Part shown: positions 20,264 through 32,215 of the stretch, one piece after another
Numbering within the stretch: the first letter of the stretch is position 1
Layout: the number at the start of each line of letters is the position of its first letter
Source of the DNA: Priapulus caudatus
Lineage: Eukaryota; Priapulida; Priapulimorpha; Priapulimorphida; Priapulidae
Assembly: GCF_000485595.1 (NCBI RefSeq)
Contig: NW_014577136.1
Span: 56,296-120,295 of the forward strand
Length of the DNA stretch: 64,000 nt
Reading direction: 5' to 3'
Notes under the pieces: model-generated
Seen by the model: the letters and a program-made list of their open reading frames with translations, nothing else
What the model was told of the DNA's origin: nothing
Database searches by the model: none
Position numbers and translations under genes: made by a program

Positions 20264-23200
20264 TAATGAATACAAAACAACAACACAGAGCAAACGTGAA
20301 TACAAAACAACAACACAGAGCAAACGTAAATACAAAACAACAACAACACAGAGCAAACGTAAATACAAAACAACAACACAGAGCAAACGTAAATACAAAA
20401 CAACAACAACACAGAGCAAACGTAAATACAAAACAACAACAACACAGAGCAAACGTGAATACAAAACAACAACACAGAGCAAACGTAGAATACAAAACAA
20501 ACAACATCACTAGATAGCAATACGGTTAAATACAAAACAACATAACAAACAGAGCAAACGTGAATACAAAACCAACACCCACCCCACAGTCACAGAGCAA
20601 CGTAAATACAAAACAACAAAACACAGAAGCCAAACGTGAATACAACCAACAACACAGAGCAAACGATGAATACAAAAACAATCAACCAACACAGCAGCAA
20701 AGTAAATACCAAAACACAACAACAACAGATGCAACGTGAATACCAAAACACAAACACAGAGCCAAACGTGAAATACAAACAACAACAACACAGAGCAAAC
20801 GTAATACAAACAACAACACAGAGCAAACGTGTAAATACAAACAAACCAACACAGAGCAAACGTAATACAAAACAACAACAACACATGAGCAAACGCTTTT
20901 TAAAATACAAAACAACAACAACACAGAGCCAAACGTGAAATACAAAACAACAACACAGAGCAAACTCTAAATAACAACAAACACACACAGACGCAACGTG
21001 AATACAAAACCACAACACACAGCAAACGTTAAAATACAAAACAACAACAACACAGCAGCAAACGTTGAATTACAAAACCAACAAACCAACACAGAGCAAA
21101 AGTGAATACAAAACAACAACAACACAGAGCAAACGTAAATACAAAACAAACAACAAGAGCAAACGTAAATACAAACACAAAACACAGAGCAAACCTGAAT
21201 ACAAAACAACACACACACCAGAGCCAAACAGCTGAATACACAAACAACAACAACACCTTGTAGAGCAAACGTAAAATACACAAACAACAACACAGAGCAA
21301 ACGCTAAATAACAAAACACACAACACATCAGCAAACGTTAAGATACAAAAACAACAACACACAACAGAAGCAAACGATGAAAACACAACAATAACAAACA
21401 CAGAGCAAACGTAATATACAAAACAACCACAACAGAGCAACGTGATACAAAACAAACAAACACAGAGCAAACGTTAAATACAAAACAACACACAGAAGCA
21501 AACGATAAATACAAAACAACAACACTAGAGCAAACGTGAATACAAAACACACACACAGAGCCAAACCGTAAATACAAAAACAACAACACACAGCAGAACA
21601 ACGTGAATACAAAACCAAACAACAACACAGGCCAAACTGTGAATACAACACAACAACAACACAGCAGCAACACGTAAATGACACAAACAACAACATCAGA
21701 GCAAACTGTGATTACAACAACACAACACAGCAGCACAACGTTCAATACAAAACAACAACAACAGAGCAAACAGTAATACAAAAACAACAACCACAGAGCA
21801 AACGTAAATACAAAACAAACAACAACACAGTAGCAAACGTAAATACAAAACAACAACAACACAGAGCCAAACGTTGATAAAAACACAACACAGAGCAAAC
21901 ACGTCAAAATACAAAACAACAAACAGCTAGCAAAGCGTTGAGATACAACACAACACACCCCAGCACAAGTAAAATACAAAAACAAAAACAACACAGAGCA
22001 ACGTGAATACAAAAACAACAACAACACAGAGCCAGAACGTTGAATACAACTCAAAAACAACAAAACACCAGAGCAAACGCTAAATTACAAACAAACAACA
22101 CAGAGCACAAACGTAAATACAAAACAACAACCACAGAGCACAAACGTTACAAACAACACACACAGAGCAAAACGTGAATCAAACAACAAAACACCTGTAG
22201 AGCAAATCGTAAATACAAAACAACAACACAGCAAGCAAACGTAAATACAAAAAACAACACACAGCAACGTAAATACAAAACAACAACAACCACAGAAGCA
22301 AACGCTGAAAACAACAATACAACACAGAGCAAACGTAAATACAAAAAACAGACAACACAGAGCAAAAACGTGAATACAAAACAACAACACCAGAGCAACG
22401 TTTACATCAAAAAAACAACACAGAGCAAGTAAATACAAAACAACCAACACAGAGCAAACGTGAATACAAACAAACAACACAGGAGCAAACGTTAAATACA
22501 ATAACAACAACAACAAGAGCAAACCGTGAATCACAAAAGCAACAACAACACAGAGCAAACTCGTCGAATACAAAACAACAAACAACACAGAGCAACCGTA
22601 AATACAAACAACAAACACAGAGCAAACCGTAAAAAAAAATTTTTCAAAACAACAAACCACAGAGCAAACGTAAATACAAACAACAAACAAACACAGAGCC
22701 AAACGTAAATTTTTATACAAAAACAAACAACAACACAGACAGCAAACGTAAATAACAATAAACACAACAACAACCAGAGCAAACGTAATACAAAACAACA
22801 ACAACCACAGAGCAAACGTAAATACAAACAACAACACAGTAGCAAACGTGAAATACAAAACAACAACACAGAGAGCAACGATAAATTTCAATCACAAAAC
22901 AAACAAACACAGAGCAACAGCGTAATTACAAAACAACAAAACCCAGTAGCAAACAGTTAAATTACAAACACAACAAACACAGGCAAACGTAAATTTACAA
23001 AAAACAACACACAGTGAGCAAACGTAAATACCAAAACACAACAACCACGAGCCCATACGTTGAATCACAAAACAATCAACACAAAGCACAACGTAAATAC
23101 AACAACAACACACAAGCAAACCGTAAATACAAAACAACAACAACACAGAGCGAAACGTGAAAACACAAACAATAACAACACAGAGCAACGTAATCACAAA

Positions 23201-24730
23201 ACACAACACAGAGCAACATGAATACAAAACAACAACACAGAGCAAACGTAAATTACAAAACGACACACAGAGCAAAGTTAAATAAAAAACAACAAACCAC
23301 AGAGCAAACGTGAAAATACAAAACAACAACACAGAGCAAACGTAAATACAAAAACAACAACAAACACAGAGCAAACCGTGAATACAAAACAACAACACAA
23401 CACAGAGCAAACGTGAATACAAAACAACAACAACACACGAGCAACGTAATACAAAACAAACAACACAGAGACCAACGTAACATACAAAACAACAACACGC
23501 AGCAAACGTAAATACAAAACAACAAACAACACAGTAGCCAAACGTAAAATTTTATACAAAACAACAACAACACAAGAGCAAAACGTAAATACAAAACAAT
23601 CCAACAACACAGAGCAAACGTAAATACAAAACAACAACAACACAGAGCAAACGTGAATACCAAAACAACAACACAGAGCAAACATAAATACAAAACAACA
23701 ACACAGTGAGGCAACGTAAATTTATACAAAACAACAACACAGAGCAAACGTAAATACAAACAACAACAACACAGAGCAAACGCGTAAATACAAAACAACA
23801 ACACAGAAGCAAACGTAAATACAAAACAACAACCACAGCAGCAAGGGTAAAGTACAAAACAAACAACAACACAGGCAAACGTGATATTTACAAAACAACA
23901 ACACAAAAGACAAACGCTTAAATACAAAACCAACAACAACACAGAGCAAAACGTAAATACAAAACAACAACACAGAGCAAAACGTACTAATACAAAAACA
24001 ACACACAGAGCAAAACGGTAACATAACAAAACACAACAACACAGAGCAAAGCGTTAATACAAACAAACAACACACAGCAGCAAAACGTTAAATACAAAAC
24101 AAACAACAACACAGAGCAACCGTAAATACAAAACAACAACACAGAGCAAACGTAAATTACAACAACAACAACAACACAGAGCAACGTTCGAAAACAAAAC
24201 AACAAACCAAACACAGAGCAAACGTGAATACAAAACAACAACAACACAGAGCAAACGTAATACAAAAACAACAACACAGAGCAAACGTAGAATACAAAAC
24301 AACAACAAACACTAGAGCCAAACGTTGAAAACAAACAACAACAACACAGGCAACGTGAGATACCAAAACAACAACAACACAGCAGCAAACGTAAATACAA
24401 AACAACGACAACACGGCAAACCGAATATACAAAACGTAACAACAACACAGTACCAAAACGTGAATACAAAACAACAACACACAGAGCCAACAACAGTAAA
24501 TACAAACAACAACAACACAGAGCAAACGTAAATACAATAACAACCAACAACACAGAGCAAACGTAAATACATAACAACAACAAACACGAGCAACGTTGAA
24601 TACAAAACAACAACACAGGAGCACGTGGAAATACAAGAAACAATAAACACAGAGCAAACGTGAATACAAAACAACAACACAGAGCAAACGTAAATACAAA
24701 ACAACAACACAGAGCAAACGTGAATACAAC
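20264..24730. repeat. 4.5-kb tandem array of a ~30-bp unit
   Basis: The unit is AATACAAAACAACAACACAG followed by AGCAAACGTG (or A), 30 bp, with 33-bp variants carrying an extra CAA. About 140-150 copies are estimated from the length. The first eight and last three units are nearly perfect, whereas those between carry scattered one-base insertions and deletions in almost every unit. That pattern is typical of unpolished long-read sequence. All open frames here (for example Cys/Val/Leu/Phe-rich frames on -) are repeat artefacts. Confidence 0.95.
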
Positions 24731-24784
24731 AGCGTACACACCGCATGTACAACCCCTTGCACCTATATTTTTACACCTGACACC

Positions 24785-24823
24785 GGCGCCCCCTCGCAGC
24801 ACAGATCTGCAGGTGAGGTGCAA
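24785..24823. repeat. Right copy of splice-junction-like direct repeat bracketing the array
   Basis: Same 39-bp sequence and orientation as 20225-20263. After it the sequence diverges, so only the junction and the start of the exon are duplicated. Confidence 0.85.
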
Positions 24824-24925
24824 GAAGCATGGATGTGCATACAACCACGTACCCACCACACATGAGTGCATAATATAGATTGTCTATTACTAATAATATA
24901 ATCTTATATCTTATACATATTATAT

Positions 24926-24955
24926 CAGGAGTGTATCAATATCGATACACTCCTG
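24926..24955. mobile_element. 30-bp palindromic micro-element with 7-bp target duplication
   Basis: It starts CAGGAGTGTATCAAT and ends ATCGATACACTCCTG, a near-perfect hairpin. ATTATAT occurs at 24919-24925 and 24956-24962. The terminal motif (G)TCTATCAAT/GTGTATCAAT is shared with the longer element at 52261-52715. Confidence 0.7.
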
Positions 24956-25077
24956 ATTATATCTTATATCTTATATATACAATCTATAATTTTATCGAAT
25001 ATAATCTATTATACACTCCTGCAGGCTGCACTGCATACACATCCCTTACACCTATTATCTTTTACACTTGATACTAT

Positions 25078-25115
25078 CAGAGTGGATAATAGAGATCTCT
25101 ATTATCCACTCCCTG
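25078..25115. mobile_element. 38-bp palindromic micro-element with 7-bp target duplication
   Basis: CAGAGTGGATAATAGAGATC pairs with CTCTATTATCCACTCCCTG. It is flanked by ATACTAT at 25071-25077 and 25116-25122. It lies only 120 bp from the related insertion at 24926. Confidence 0.7.
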
Positions 25116-25516
25116 ATACTATGGACGTTATGTGATCAACAAAAATACAGGTGACTGTTCTCGGTTTCATGATGGGATAAATGTCAAAATGTTTCCTTTA
25201 TAGACAATGTGGCAGTGCTATAATGGTGACTGCCAACACAGGTTTTACTTTACCAGTGGCATATCCCAATCTGATATAATAGTAAAACAACGTTAACCAT
25301 AGTGATAAGGCCTAAGAAAAAAAGATGTTTGTTTCTGCTAACGAGCTTTTTTTATCAAATATTTTTTATTATTTTTTGTATATCTAACAATACTTATAAT
25401 GACTTCAAAGTCAAATCAATGCACGGGATTCGACAATCGATATTCACGTTGGGCATTTTTTTTATTTTTGCTAAAAATATATTTTTTTGCAATCACATAA
25501 GTTTCAACAAAGTACG

Positions 25517-25541
25517 NNNNNNNNNNNNNNNNNNNNNNNNN
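25517..25541. other. Short assembly gap (25 N)
   Basis: Run of N. The reading frame drawn across it is not real. Confidence 0.99.
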
Positions 25542-25765
25542 CAGTACCCCGGGGGACATAGACCCTCTCAGCTTAACTGAGTCGTGCTGGGTCGGTGGAG
25601 GGGGCACTCCATATATATATATATTGCATGGTAGGTATGTGCCGCGGGAGAGACCCCCTATGTTCAACCCTAACCCTAAACTTTCGTTCCAGTGCATCGC
25701 ATTTTTAAGAATATCTCGTTCCAGAGCATTAAGTTTAGTTACCATGCAGATCTTACATTTTTGCC
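25542..25765. repeat. Dispersed repeat fragment (GGGGGCACTCC...ATGTGCCGC type)
   Basis: CAGTACCCCGGGGGACATAG, GGAGGGGGCACTCCATATAT and GGTAGGTATGTGCCGC, then GTTCCAGTGCATCGCATTTT, repeated as GTTCCAGAGCATTAAG. The layout looks like a MITE end next to the gap. Its class is not settled. Confidence 0.35.
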
Positions 25766-26811
25766 GTTCCGGAGACCCTAGTTTTTAATTATAACCTAAA
25801 TTAGCTGAAAATAACCCTAGAACCTAGAGTAAACTCTCCCTTTTTGCGCTACATAAAAAGTTTCATGGTTCAATCACCATTAGAAATATTTTTTTTAAAT
25901 GTTTTAAAACTAACGACTACGTAATCAAACAACGACGGTGGCGCCACTCCAAAGCGCACGATCTGAGAAGTTGCGCAAAACCACTTTCCAGCCAAGGGCT
26001 ACAGACCGAGGGACAGACCGAGGGTATTTCTTATTTATTCATTTAAAAGCAAAAAGATTGTAATATCTTATAAACGACATATAGTTTCAGTTATAATATG
26101 GATAAATTTGCCCTAATATGAATATCGTTCGGTTAAATAGCATTTAGGTATAAATATAATTGCACTTTTGTGATTAGCCCTCGGTCATTTACCTGCAAAA
26201 TAAAAATGCAAATACGCAACTTTTTCAGGGTGGCAGCCTGGTCGCGGGTGTCATGGCGCCGTTCAAATTTCGTAGCGTTGATGTGTAAATAATTAATTAA
26301 GTATCTGGTGACAAATACATGTGGGTATAGACGATTTGTTATACAGTAAGTACAGTTGTATGCAGTAAAATCCTAGCGGCTACTGTCCCTTTAATTTAAA
26401 GAATATTAAACACATTCTTACGACGTGACAAGGACTCCATGGACAATTATTTTCGGTTAGACATTGGCAAGAATGATACTGTATGGGAGGAAAGACTGCC
26501 TAGGAGAAGATATTGCCTATTGCCAATGGAAGCATATTAATTATGGGCGGCTGTATGCATTGTCAGGGAAGGGGATATCTGAGGGAGTATTGTATCTAGA
26601 CTAGTCCCACGCCAAGACTATGCAGGACAGATCTATGCAAAAATAAAAACTTCGTGCAATTCCCCGTGAGCAATACAATTACGCATGATTTCTAACGGAA
26701 CACTACATGTATTTCGGATTCATATATATATACAATGACTAATATTACAGTCTTCTATCTGCATGTAGTGCAGCCTGGAGAATATTAACGAATATTACCA
26801 GCTGGGCTCAC
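25766..26811. other. Non-coding; expected catalytic exon of recombinase not found
   Basis: I searched the minus strand for the tyrosine-recombinase HxxR exon (TNHSIR-like) that should follow 26812 and found none. It may be lost, hidden in the N gap or lie elsewhere. Confidence 0.4.
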
Positions 26812-29800
26812 CTGAGAGAGTCCTGCTTCCCTAGAAAGTCTCTGCATCATGCCTCCAAGAAAATGCTCTCCGACTGCAGTACTGTTGTACCAGATCGAGT
26901 CACTCTCTTCTGCTGCTTCAAACGGACGCTGCCAGAATGCATTGATAAGAGGTGACAACTTTGATGCATACTTCATGAAGCTGGCATACGGGCACCTTGG
27001 ATTTCCTGCAACCAGGAGCAATTAATCATATTCCTAGCTGGTAACCAGTAGCTTCACATTTACAAATTCCAATTGCACTGCTTCAGATTGCAAAACATTA
27101 TAAAGAACATATATATACTGGACAGAGTAAAACTAATTCTTACAAGAGAACCCACTTTATAAGTTGCTGATTTTACCATGCTACCCTCGTGATGTTAATA
27201 TCAAATAAATATATAATAAATAATATCAATAAGAATATTAATTAAAAAATCTATTATAAATATATTTATCTGTATTTCTTGGCAGATTACATTCACACTT
27301 TGTATGGGAAAACAATGTCACATTCTTGAATATGGTGAAGAAGGAAATCAGTGGACAATTATAAAAATATTGATTAAAGACGAACACATCATTTTTTAAG
27401 AATAAATGCCAGTGGCAGATCTAGACTAGAGGGGGGTTGGGGGCTGGGTTGCAATCACCCTCCCCATTCAGCCACTAACTAATGTTACAATACTAGTAAA
27501 ATGGGGACAAAAATAAAAAAGTCAGTCTGCAGGCTGATAGAAACTGGGTATTCCCCGCCTTCACTCAAATATCAACAACCCCCCCCCCCCATCCCGTGAA
27601 AGCTAGATCCGCCCTTGAATGCTGCTTATATTAGGTAATAATGTCAAGTATGCCCCCATGAAGGCAGATTTGTTTGTAAATTTATTTAGCATTGTTTGTT
27701 ACCAGAAATTACAGAATCACCAGGGGTTTACTAAATTTTACAATCCATCTGGCTGATCGAGAAAGACAATTGCTACATGAAAGTACAAATGTGACCCGCT
27801 CCAGCATAATACGGACTAAGTCGCAAATCATTGTTTTGAGTAATGAGCACGCACACATGTCAATGCTGAAAATGGCCTACCTGGACAAAAATGATTTTTT
27901 TACAAAAATAAGTTCCTAAGTGCATATTTAATCCGGATATATAGGTTCAGATATCTCTAGATTATTATGGTCATTTTTAATTTAAAAAAATGAAAAAATA
28001 AAAAATATTTTTTAAGAGACTTCTGACTTAATTGACCACTCATCCCCGCTCATCCCTTACCCGAAACGCTTTATCTCAAAAGCTGCATATTCCGGAATAA
28101 GTCGGTTTCCGATCTTCAAATTGCTGTAGATCGGTCAATTCTCCTATATAGCCAAATATTATATATCATTTTAAAGGTAATTAAATGATCTATTCAGATA
28201 TGCACATAACTCAATTTGTAGAATTTCCTACTTAATCCTGGTTTTGCTGGAGCAGGTCAGAAATGATACAAATAATGAGGAGCCTAATAACAATTATGAC
28301 CCTGATAACTTTTGGATATTTTTATATACAGAATACATATATACTGTACATATGAATTAGACCTCAGTACATTAGAATATCCTACAGATGTAACTTACCC
28401 AGCCAGGCCTGATTTAGTTCCAAAAACTAAGATTTCGACTATATATAAACTTGTATAACCTATACTATAGTACCATCCATAAAAATTACCCAGTCCTGCA
28501 CAACAGATATCAGTCCCAGACTGGGTACATGGTAATGTCTCACGAACGAATTAGCAAAGATGATGAAAACGATTTAGGAACAGCTGCATACTATAATTCG
28601 TAACGAAATTTAGACAGCAGCAACATGTAAAGATGTAAAGAGTGTAAACGTATAAATGCCATACAAAATCACTTAATTCTGATAACTACAACTAATATTA
28701 GGTAAATAAGCTATATGAGATCGAGAGTCCACACAATGGCAAAGATTACCAACCATAGAAATACATAGAGACACTATATATATAGAGTTTACCTATATTA
28801 TTTTTATGATTAATAATTTGTTTCTGCTAGACATAGTTTTGTTTTTTAGCTCCCTTCTTCGCATTCCACCCTCTTTTCATTCTTTCCTCTCTGCTACCCC
28901 ATCTCTATACCTCTGTGCCTCACCTCAACCCGTCTCCCCATATAAGGCCGGGGTGCAACCACAGGGAACCACACGTAAAGGGTTAGGAGAAACTGCCATA
29001 TATATTATATATATATATATATATCATAAAGTTATAAATACAAGTGCATGCACAATAGATCTATACCACTACCAGATCTATATATAGGACTTGTGACACT
29101 TTTTGACATGTTTATCTTTAGTACCTGGTCGTTGACACATCCTTCCAGACGTAATACTTGCATTAGTAAAGCCATTGTCTTCGTGGAAGGCGCTGTCCAG
29201 GTGTATGTATCCGCGCCCGTTGTCCTCCCCGATGATGAACGCCTCTTTCGTGAGCATCCGCAACGTTTGTCTGCCTCCCGGGTTCAAGTACATCATTACG
29301 TCTAACCAGACCTTATTCTGTAGCCCGTGAGGAGTACTAGTGTTCGTAATCGGCCCGTAGTATAACTTGCGTATATCTGCCGGAGTTACTTCTGTCCGGT
29401 GCTTTATTGCACATCGGCCTTGTCGAGACAGCTGCGAGCACTGGGCTTTAAACACGGCATTTGCCGGTACGAAGTACGGATCTTTAACGATGTCCCATCG
29501 TCTGGAGCGGAAAAAATACCGCGCTATGCCCCACTTAATGGAACACATCGATCCTCTCGAGTACACAGTACCATCTCGCCTGCGAACGTTACTATAGAAA
29601 TCGCACAATATGTCAAGAAGTTGAGACTTGTCCGTTATGTTGTCGATGTCTACGTGACGACCCTGGCAGTAAGAACGCATCGCAGAAAGGGCATTGCGGG
29701 TTGCGATCTGTGTATTCCGCGTCGAGCCCTCGCATTCCGCCACCATTTGGTCATTTTCGTCGTCGGCAAACTCTACGCCAACTTCGAAATCATCCATCAC

Positions 29801-29875
29801 AGGAATGGCCTCGCAGTCCGCCGAGATCACCGACAAGTCAGGAACGCTGTCAAGCCTTTCTTGTCCATCAGCCAT
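26812..29875 (-). CDS. Crypton/DUF3504-type tyrosine recombinase-like protein (two exons, 3' end missing)
   Basis: Exon 1 is 29125-29875, starting at ATG in a good context (AAAATGG); exon 2 is 26812-27005. The intron is GT-AG and the split codon restores RPG|NPRCP. Residues 60-130 contain TRNALSAMRSYC, QLLDILCDFYSNVRRRDGT and SIKWGIARYFF, the SAM-like N-terminal fold of this family. MYLNPGGRQTLRMLTKEAF precedes the split codon, and exon 2 has CPYASFMKYASKLSP and WYNSTAVGEHFLGGMMQRLS, the usual DUF3504 blocks (ZMYM2-, QRICH1- and KCTD1-like relatives). The following HxxR and Tyr exons are not found, so it is partial or decayed. It could be a Crypton remnant or a domesticated gene; the intron and CRE/CCAAT-like upstream elements favour a host-type gene. 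Confidence 0.75.
27410..27617. mobile_element. hAT-like MITE inside the recombinase intron
   Basis: The left end is CAGTGGCAGATCTAGACTAG and the right end is the inverted GCTAGATCCGCCCTTG. Internal G and C runs face each other. The flanks share AATGC-like sequence. The pattern CAGTGGCGGATCTAG is typical of hAT-type MITEs. Confidence 0.65.
27790..28258. mobile_element. MITE, GTGACCCGCTCCAGCA family, copy 2 (inverted relative to copy 1)
   Basis: It starts ATGTGACCCGCTCCAGCATA and ends TTTTGCTGGAGCAGGTCA. It is reverse-complementary in layout to 18829-19263. It lies in the intron of the recombinase-like gene. Confidence 0.7.
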
Positions 29876-29905
29876 TTTGGATCGAGTGTTATTATTATAG
29901 GCCGG

Positions 29906-29939
29906 TGACGTCACGCATCCAATAACATCATTATCCAAT
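29906..29939 (-). promoter_or_regulatory. CRE-like palindrome and CCAAT boxes upstream of the recombinase start
   Basis: TGACGTCA lies at 29906-29913, about 30 bp upstream of the ATG at 29873-29875 (minus strand). CCAAT occurs at 29919-29923 and 29935-29939, and an E-box CACGTG near 29959. This cluster fits a TATA-less promoter; function is inferred. Confidence 0.45.
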
Positions 29940-30204
29940 GGACGGACTCACTATCGACCACGTGCGTCTGGTCGCACAATAATATCCCATTATCGGGAGC
30001 CGGGGTCGCACATGTTAGGCGGCAATGGCTCGTAGACCACGGGAGTGGTAGCGGCAGCTCGTAGATACCGTGCTATTATATATTCTGCAGCTAGCGAGCG
30101 CACTACTGAGCCACGGAAAGCGTTGCTACACGACATGTTATTTGCACCAGCTGTAGCCTGTACAACTGTATATATGTGCGTAAATTATGCAGGGTGGAAC
30201 CATA
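29940..30204. other. GC-richer upstream flank
   Basis: No gene seen. It probably continues the promoter region of the minus-strand gene. Confidence 0.35.
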
Positions 30205-30390
<186 letters not shown>

Positions 30391-30484
30391 GGGATATGTA
30401 TGTGATGTTAATTTTATAGCCATGACAAATATGACACCATATTCTACATTACAAATATACATATACCCATATATATATATATAT

Positions 30485-30514
30485 CAAGAGTCCATAATAG
30501 AACATTTTGACTCT

Positions 30515-30516
<2 letters not shown>
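30485..30516. mobile_element. 32-bp CAAGAGTC...GACTCTTG micro-element
   Basis: Hairpin with arms CAAGAGTC and GACTCTTG inserted in a TATATAT run. The flanks are ATATATA on both sides, so a 7-bp duplication is compatible but not provable. Confidence 0.5.
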
Positions 30517-30561
<45 letters not shown>

Positions 30562-30562
30562 A

Positions 30563-30745
30563 CAAGGCCCCCCGCTGTACAGGGGGGGGGTCCAGGGGGT
30601 CCGGACCCCCACCCCCTGCTCGCGCAGAAAACGCATCTAAGGGAGTCTAATTTCAAAAAAATTCTGGACGCTTTCCTTCGCGTGCTTGCAAGTTTGGGTT
30701 ACGGTTAGACCCCCCACCCCTGGTACAAATCTTGTACACGCCCCT
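30563..30745. mobile_element. Candidate hAT-like MITE with G/C-run ends
   Basis: The left end is CAAGGCCCCCCGCTGTACAG, followed by G runs. The right end has CCCCCCACCCCTGGTACA, then CTTGTACACGCCCCTG, flanked by TATAT. The architecture resembles the better-defined element at 33277, but the inverted repeats are weak. Confidence 0.35.
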
Positions 30746-30881
30746 GATATATTCCTTTTTCTAATCTGCATGTTCAATTCTTCATACACTCCACGCGCGC
30801 GATAGCCTATAGCTAATATCTGTTATTACGCGCGCGTCTTACATACGAACGAAAGAAAGTTGAGAGTTAATTTGCAGACTA

Positions 30882-30888
30882 TATAAAG
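30882..30888 (+). promoter_or_regulatory. Possible TATA box
   Basis: CTATATAAAGTGC, followed about 30 bp downstream by GTGGTTCAGTTTT. No coding exon can be tied to it, so it is only a candidate. Confidence 0.2.
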
Positions 30889-31930
30889 TGCTACACGACC
30901 CAGTGGTTCAGTTTTTATGAACGAAACTAACGTAGTGGAAACGGGGACGCGTTATTGTTTCAGTATAATAGCCGTACATTCGCACAAACACCTATAGGCA
31001 GTGAGTGTTTTCACTCGATGCATGACCCGCGGGTTTACATTTCAGGAACAGCTATATTCTAGTGTGCAATCTTGAGTCGGAGCGACTCGCATACACCACG
31101 AGTAACCAACCACGATATATTCGCGCTGCTCTCACTCTGCGTCCTGCTAAGCACGTTTTTTGTTAATCCGTTAGAGGCAATTGCATGCGCTTTGACGGCT
31201 CTGAGTGTCGGTGGGTTTTGTTCCGGAGTTCGTTACCAGTTTTAGTTGTGGTTATTGTTGTTGTTGTTATTGTTTGTTGTGAAAGGCGTTGTTGCATGTT
31301 TACGTGAAAGCAGCGTCACCGCATAGCTTGCAAGACCAGTCAGGCAGTGGTTGGCTTACCAGTGATGGATCAATGAATGGGTCAGCGGGGGAGGGGATAT
31401 ACTATCGATGCAGAGAAAAAATGTAAAATTTATTTTTCGGGGGCTACTTTTCAAGCTCGCGTGCATGAAAATAGTACTTTAAAATTTGGTTTGCATTGAA
31501 CTCTATGCAAATTTCCGGGGGCTCTTTTTGCATTTCCGGGGCTCTTTTGGGCATTTCGGGGGCTAAATCGTACCGAGCCCCCGTGTATTTTTTTCACTGT
31601 ATCGATGAAGGGTGTATGTTGGAACACTGTAAGCGCTGGTCGCCAGCGGGGGTCCAGCCGAGCATTTTAGTGCTTTCGAAGGTAATTTCTGGCATCCGGT
31701 GGGAAGTAAATTAGGGGTGAAATAAGAAAAATTGAGGTTTGAAATGCTGCTAAATCAGTGTTTCGCGTTTTTCACTGGTTTTCAGTTTTAGAATCTTTTA
31801 CCGGGCGGTTGGACACAGTAATGATGCCCCCCTCTGGATCCGTTAGTGTGCCTCCATATCGGTAAGATTTTAGCTTTCCTATTTGAGTCGACGTTATACA
31901 ACCGATTTTGAGAGTATAGACACTCGATCG
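30889..31930. other. No supported gene
   Basis: Mixed-composition sequence. Several short GGGGGCT-type repeats occur at 31436-31585 (GGGGGCTCTTTTTGCATTTC and variants). Nothing coding is supported. Confidence 0.4.
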
Positions 31931-31954
31931 ATTCGCCTTCTGTGTACGTGAGAG

Positions 31955-32215
31955 CGACGTGTTCAGTTGCGTGTGTGTTCGTGTACCCATGCGTGTATGC
32001 GTGTGGGTGCGTCCGTGTGTGTTTGTGCGTGGATGCATGTTTGCTTGTGCGTGTTTGTGTGCATGCGTGTACGTGTGTGTGCGCATTTATGTGTGTGTGT
32101 GCATGCGTGTACGTGTGTGTGCGCATCTGTGTGTGTGCATGCGTGTATATAGGTGTGTCGTGTGTGTGTGCATATGTGTGCGTGCGTGCGTGTGCGTGTA
32201 TACTGTGTTCTCGCG
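31955..32215. repeat. GTGTGC/GCGTGT microsatellite tract
   Basis: Interrupted GTGTGTGCATGCGTGTACGT units. Open frames (Cys/Val on +, His/Thr on -) are artefacts. Confidence 0.9.

Noticed and set aside
20264-24730. CRISPR-like regular repeats
   Set aside because: No unique spacers; pure tandem repeat in an animal genome.
20264-24871. Long minus-strand ORFs up to 294 codons rich in Cys, Val, Leu and Phe resembling membrane proteins
   Set aside because: Translations of the 30-bp tandem unit; the apparent hydrophobicity follows from TTGTTGTTTTGTATTTACG repeats.
29876-29938. Upstream extension of the recombinase ORF from a non-ATG codon
   Set aside because: The extension starts at TTG; the ATG at 29873-29875 has a good context and the CRE/CCAAT boxes lie in the extension.
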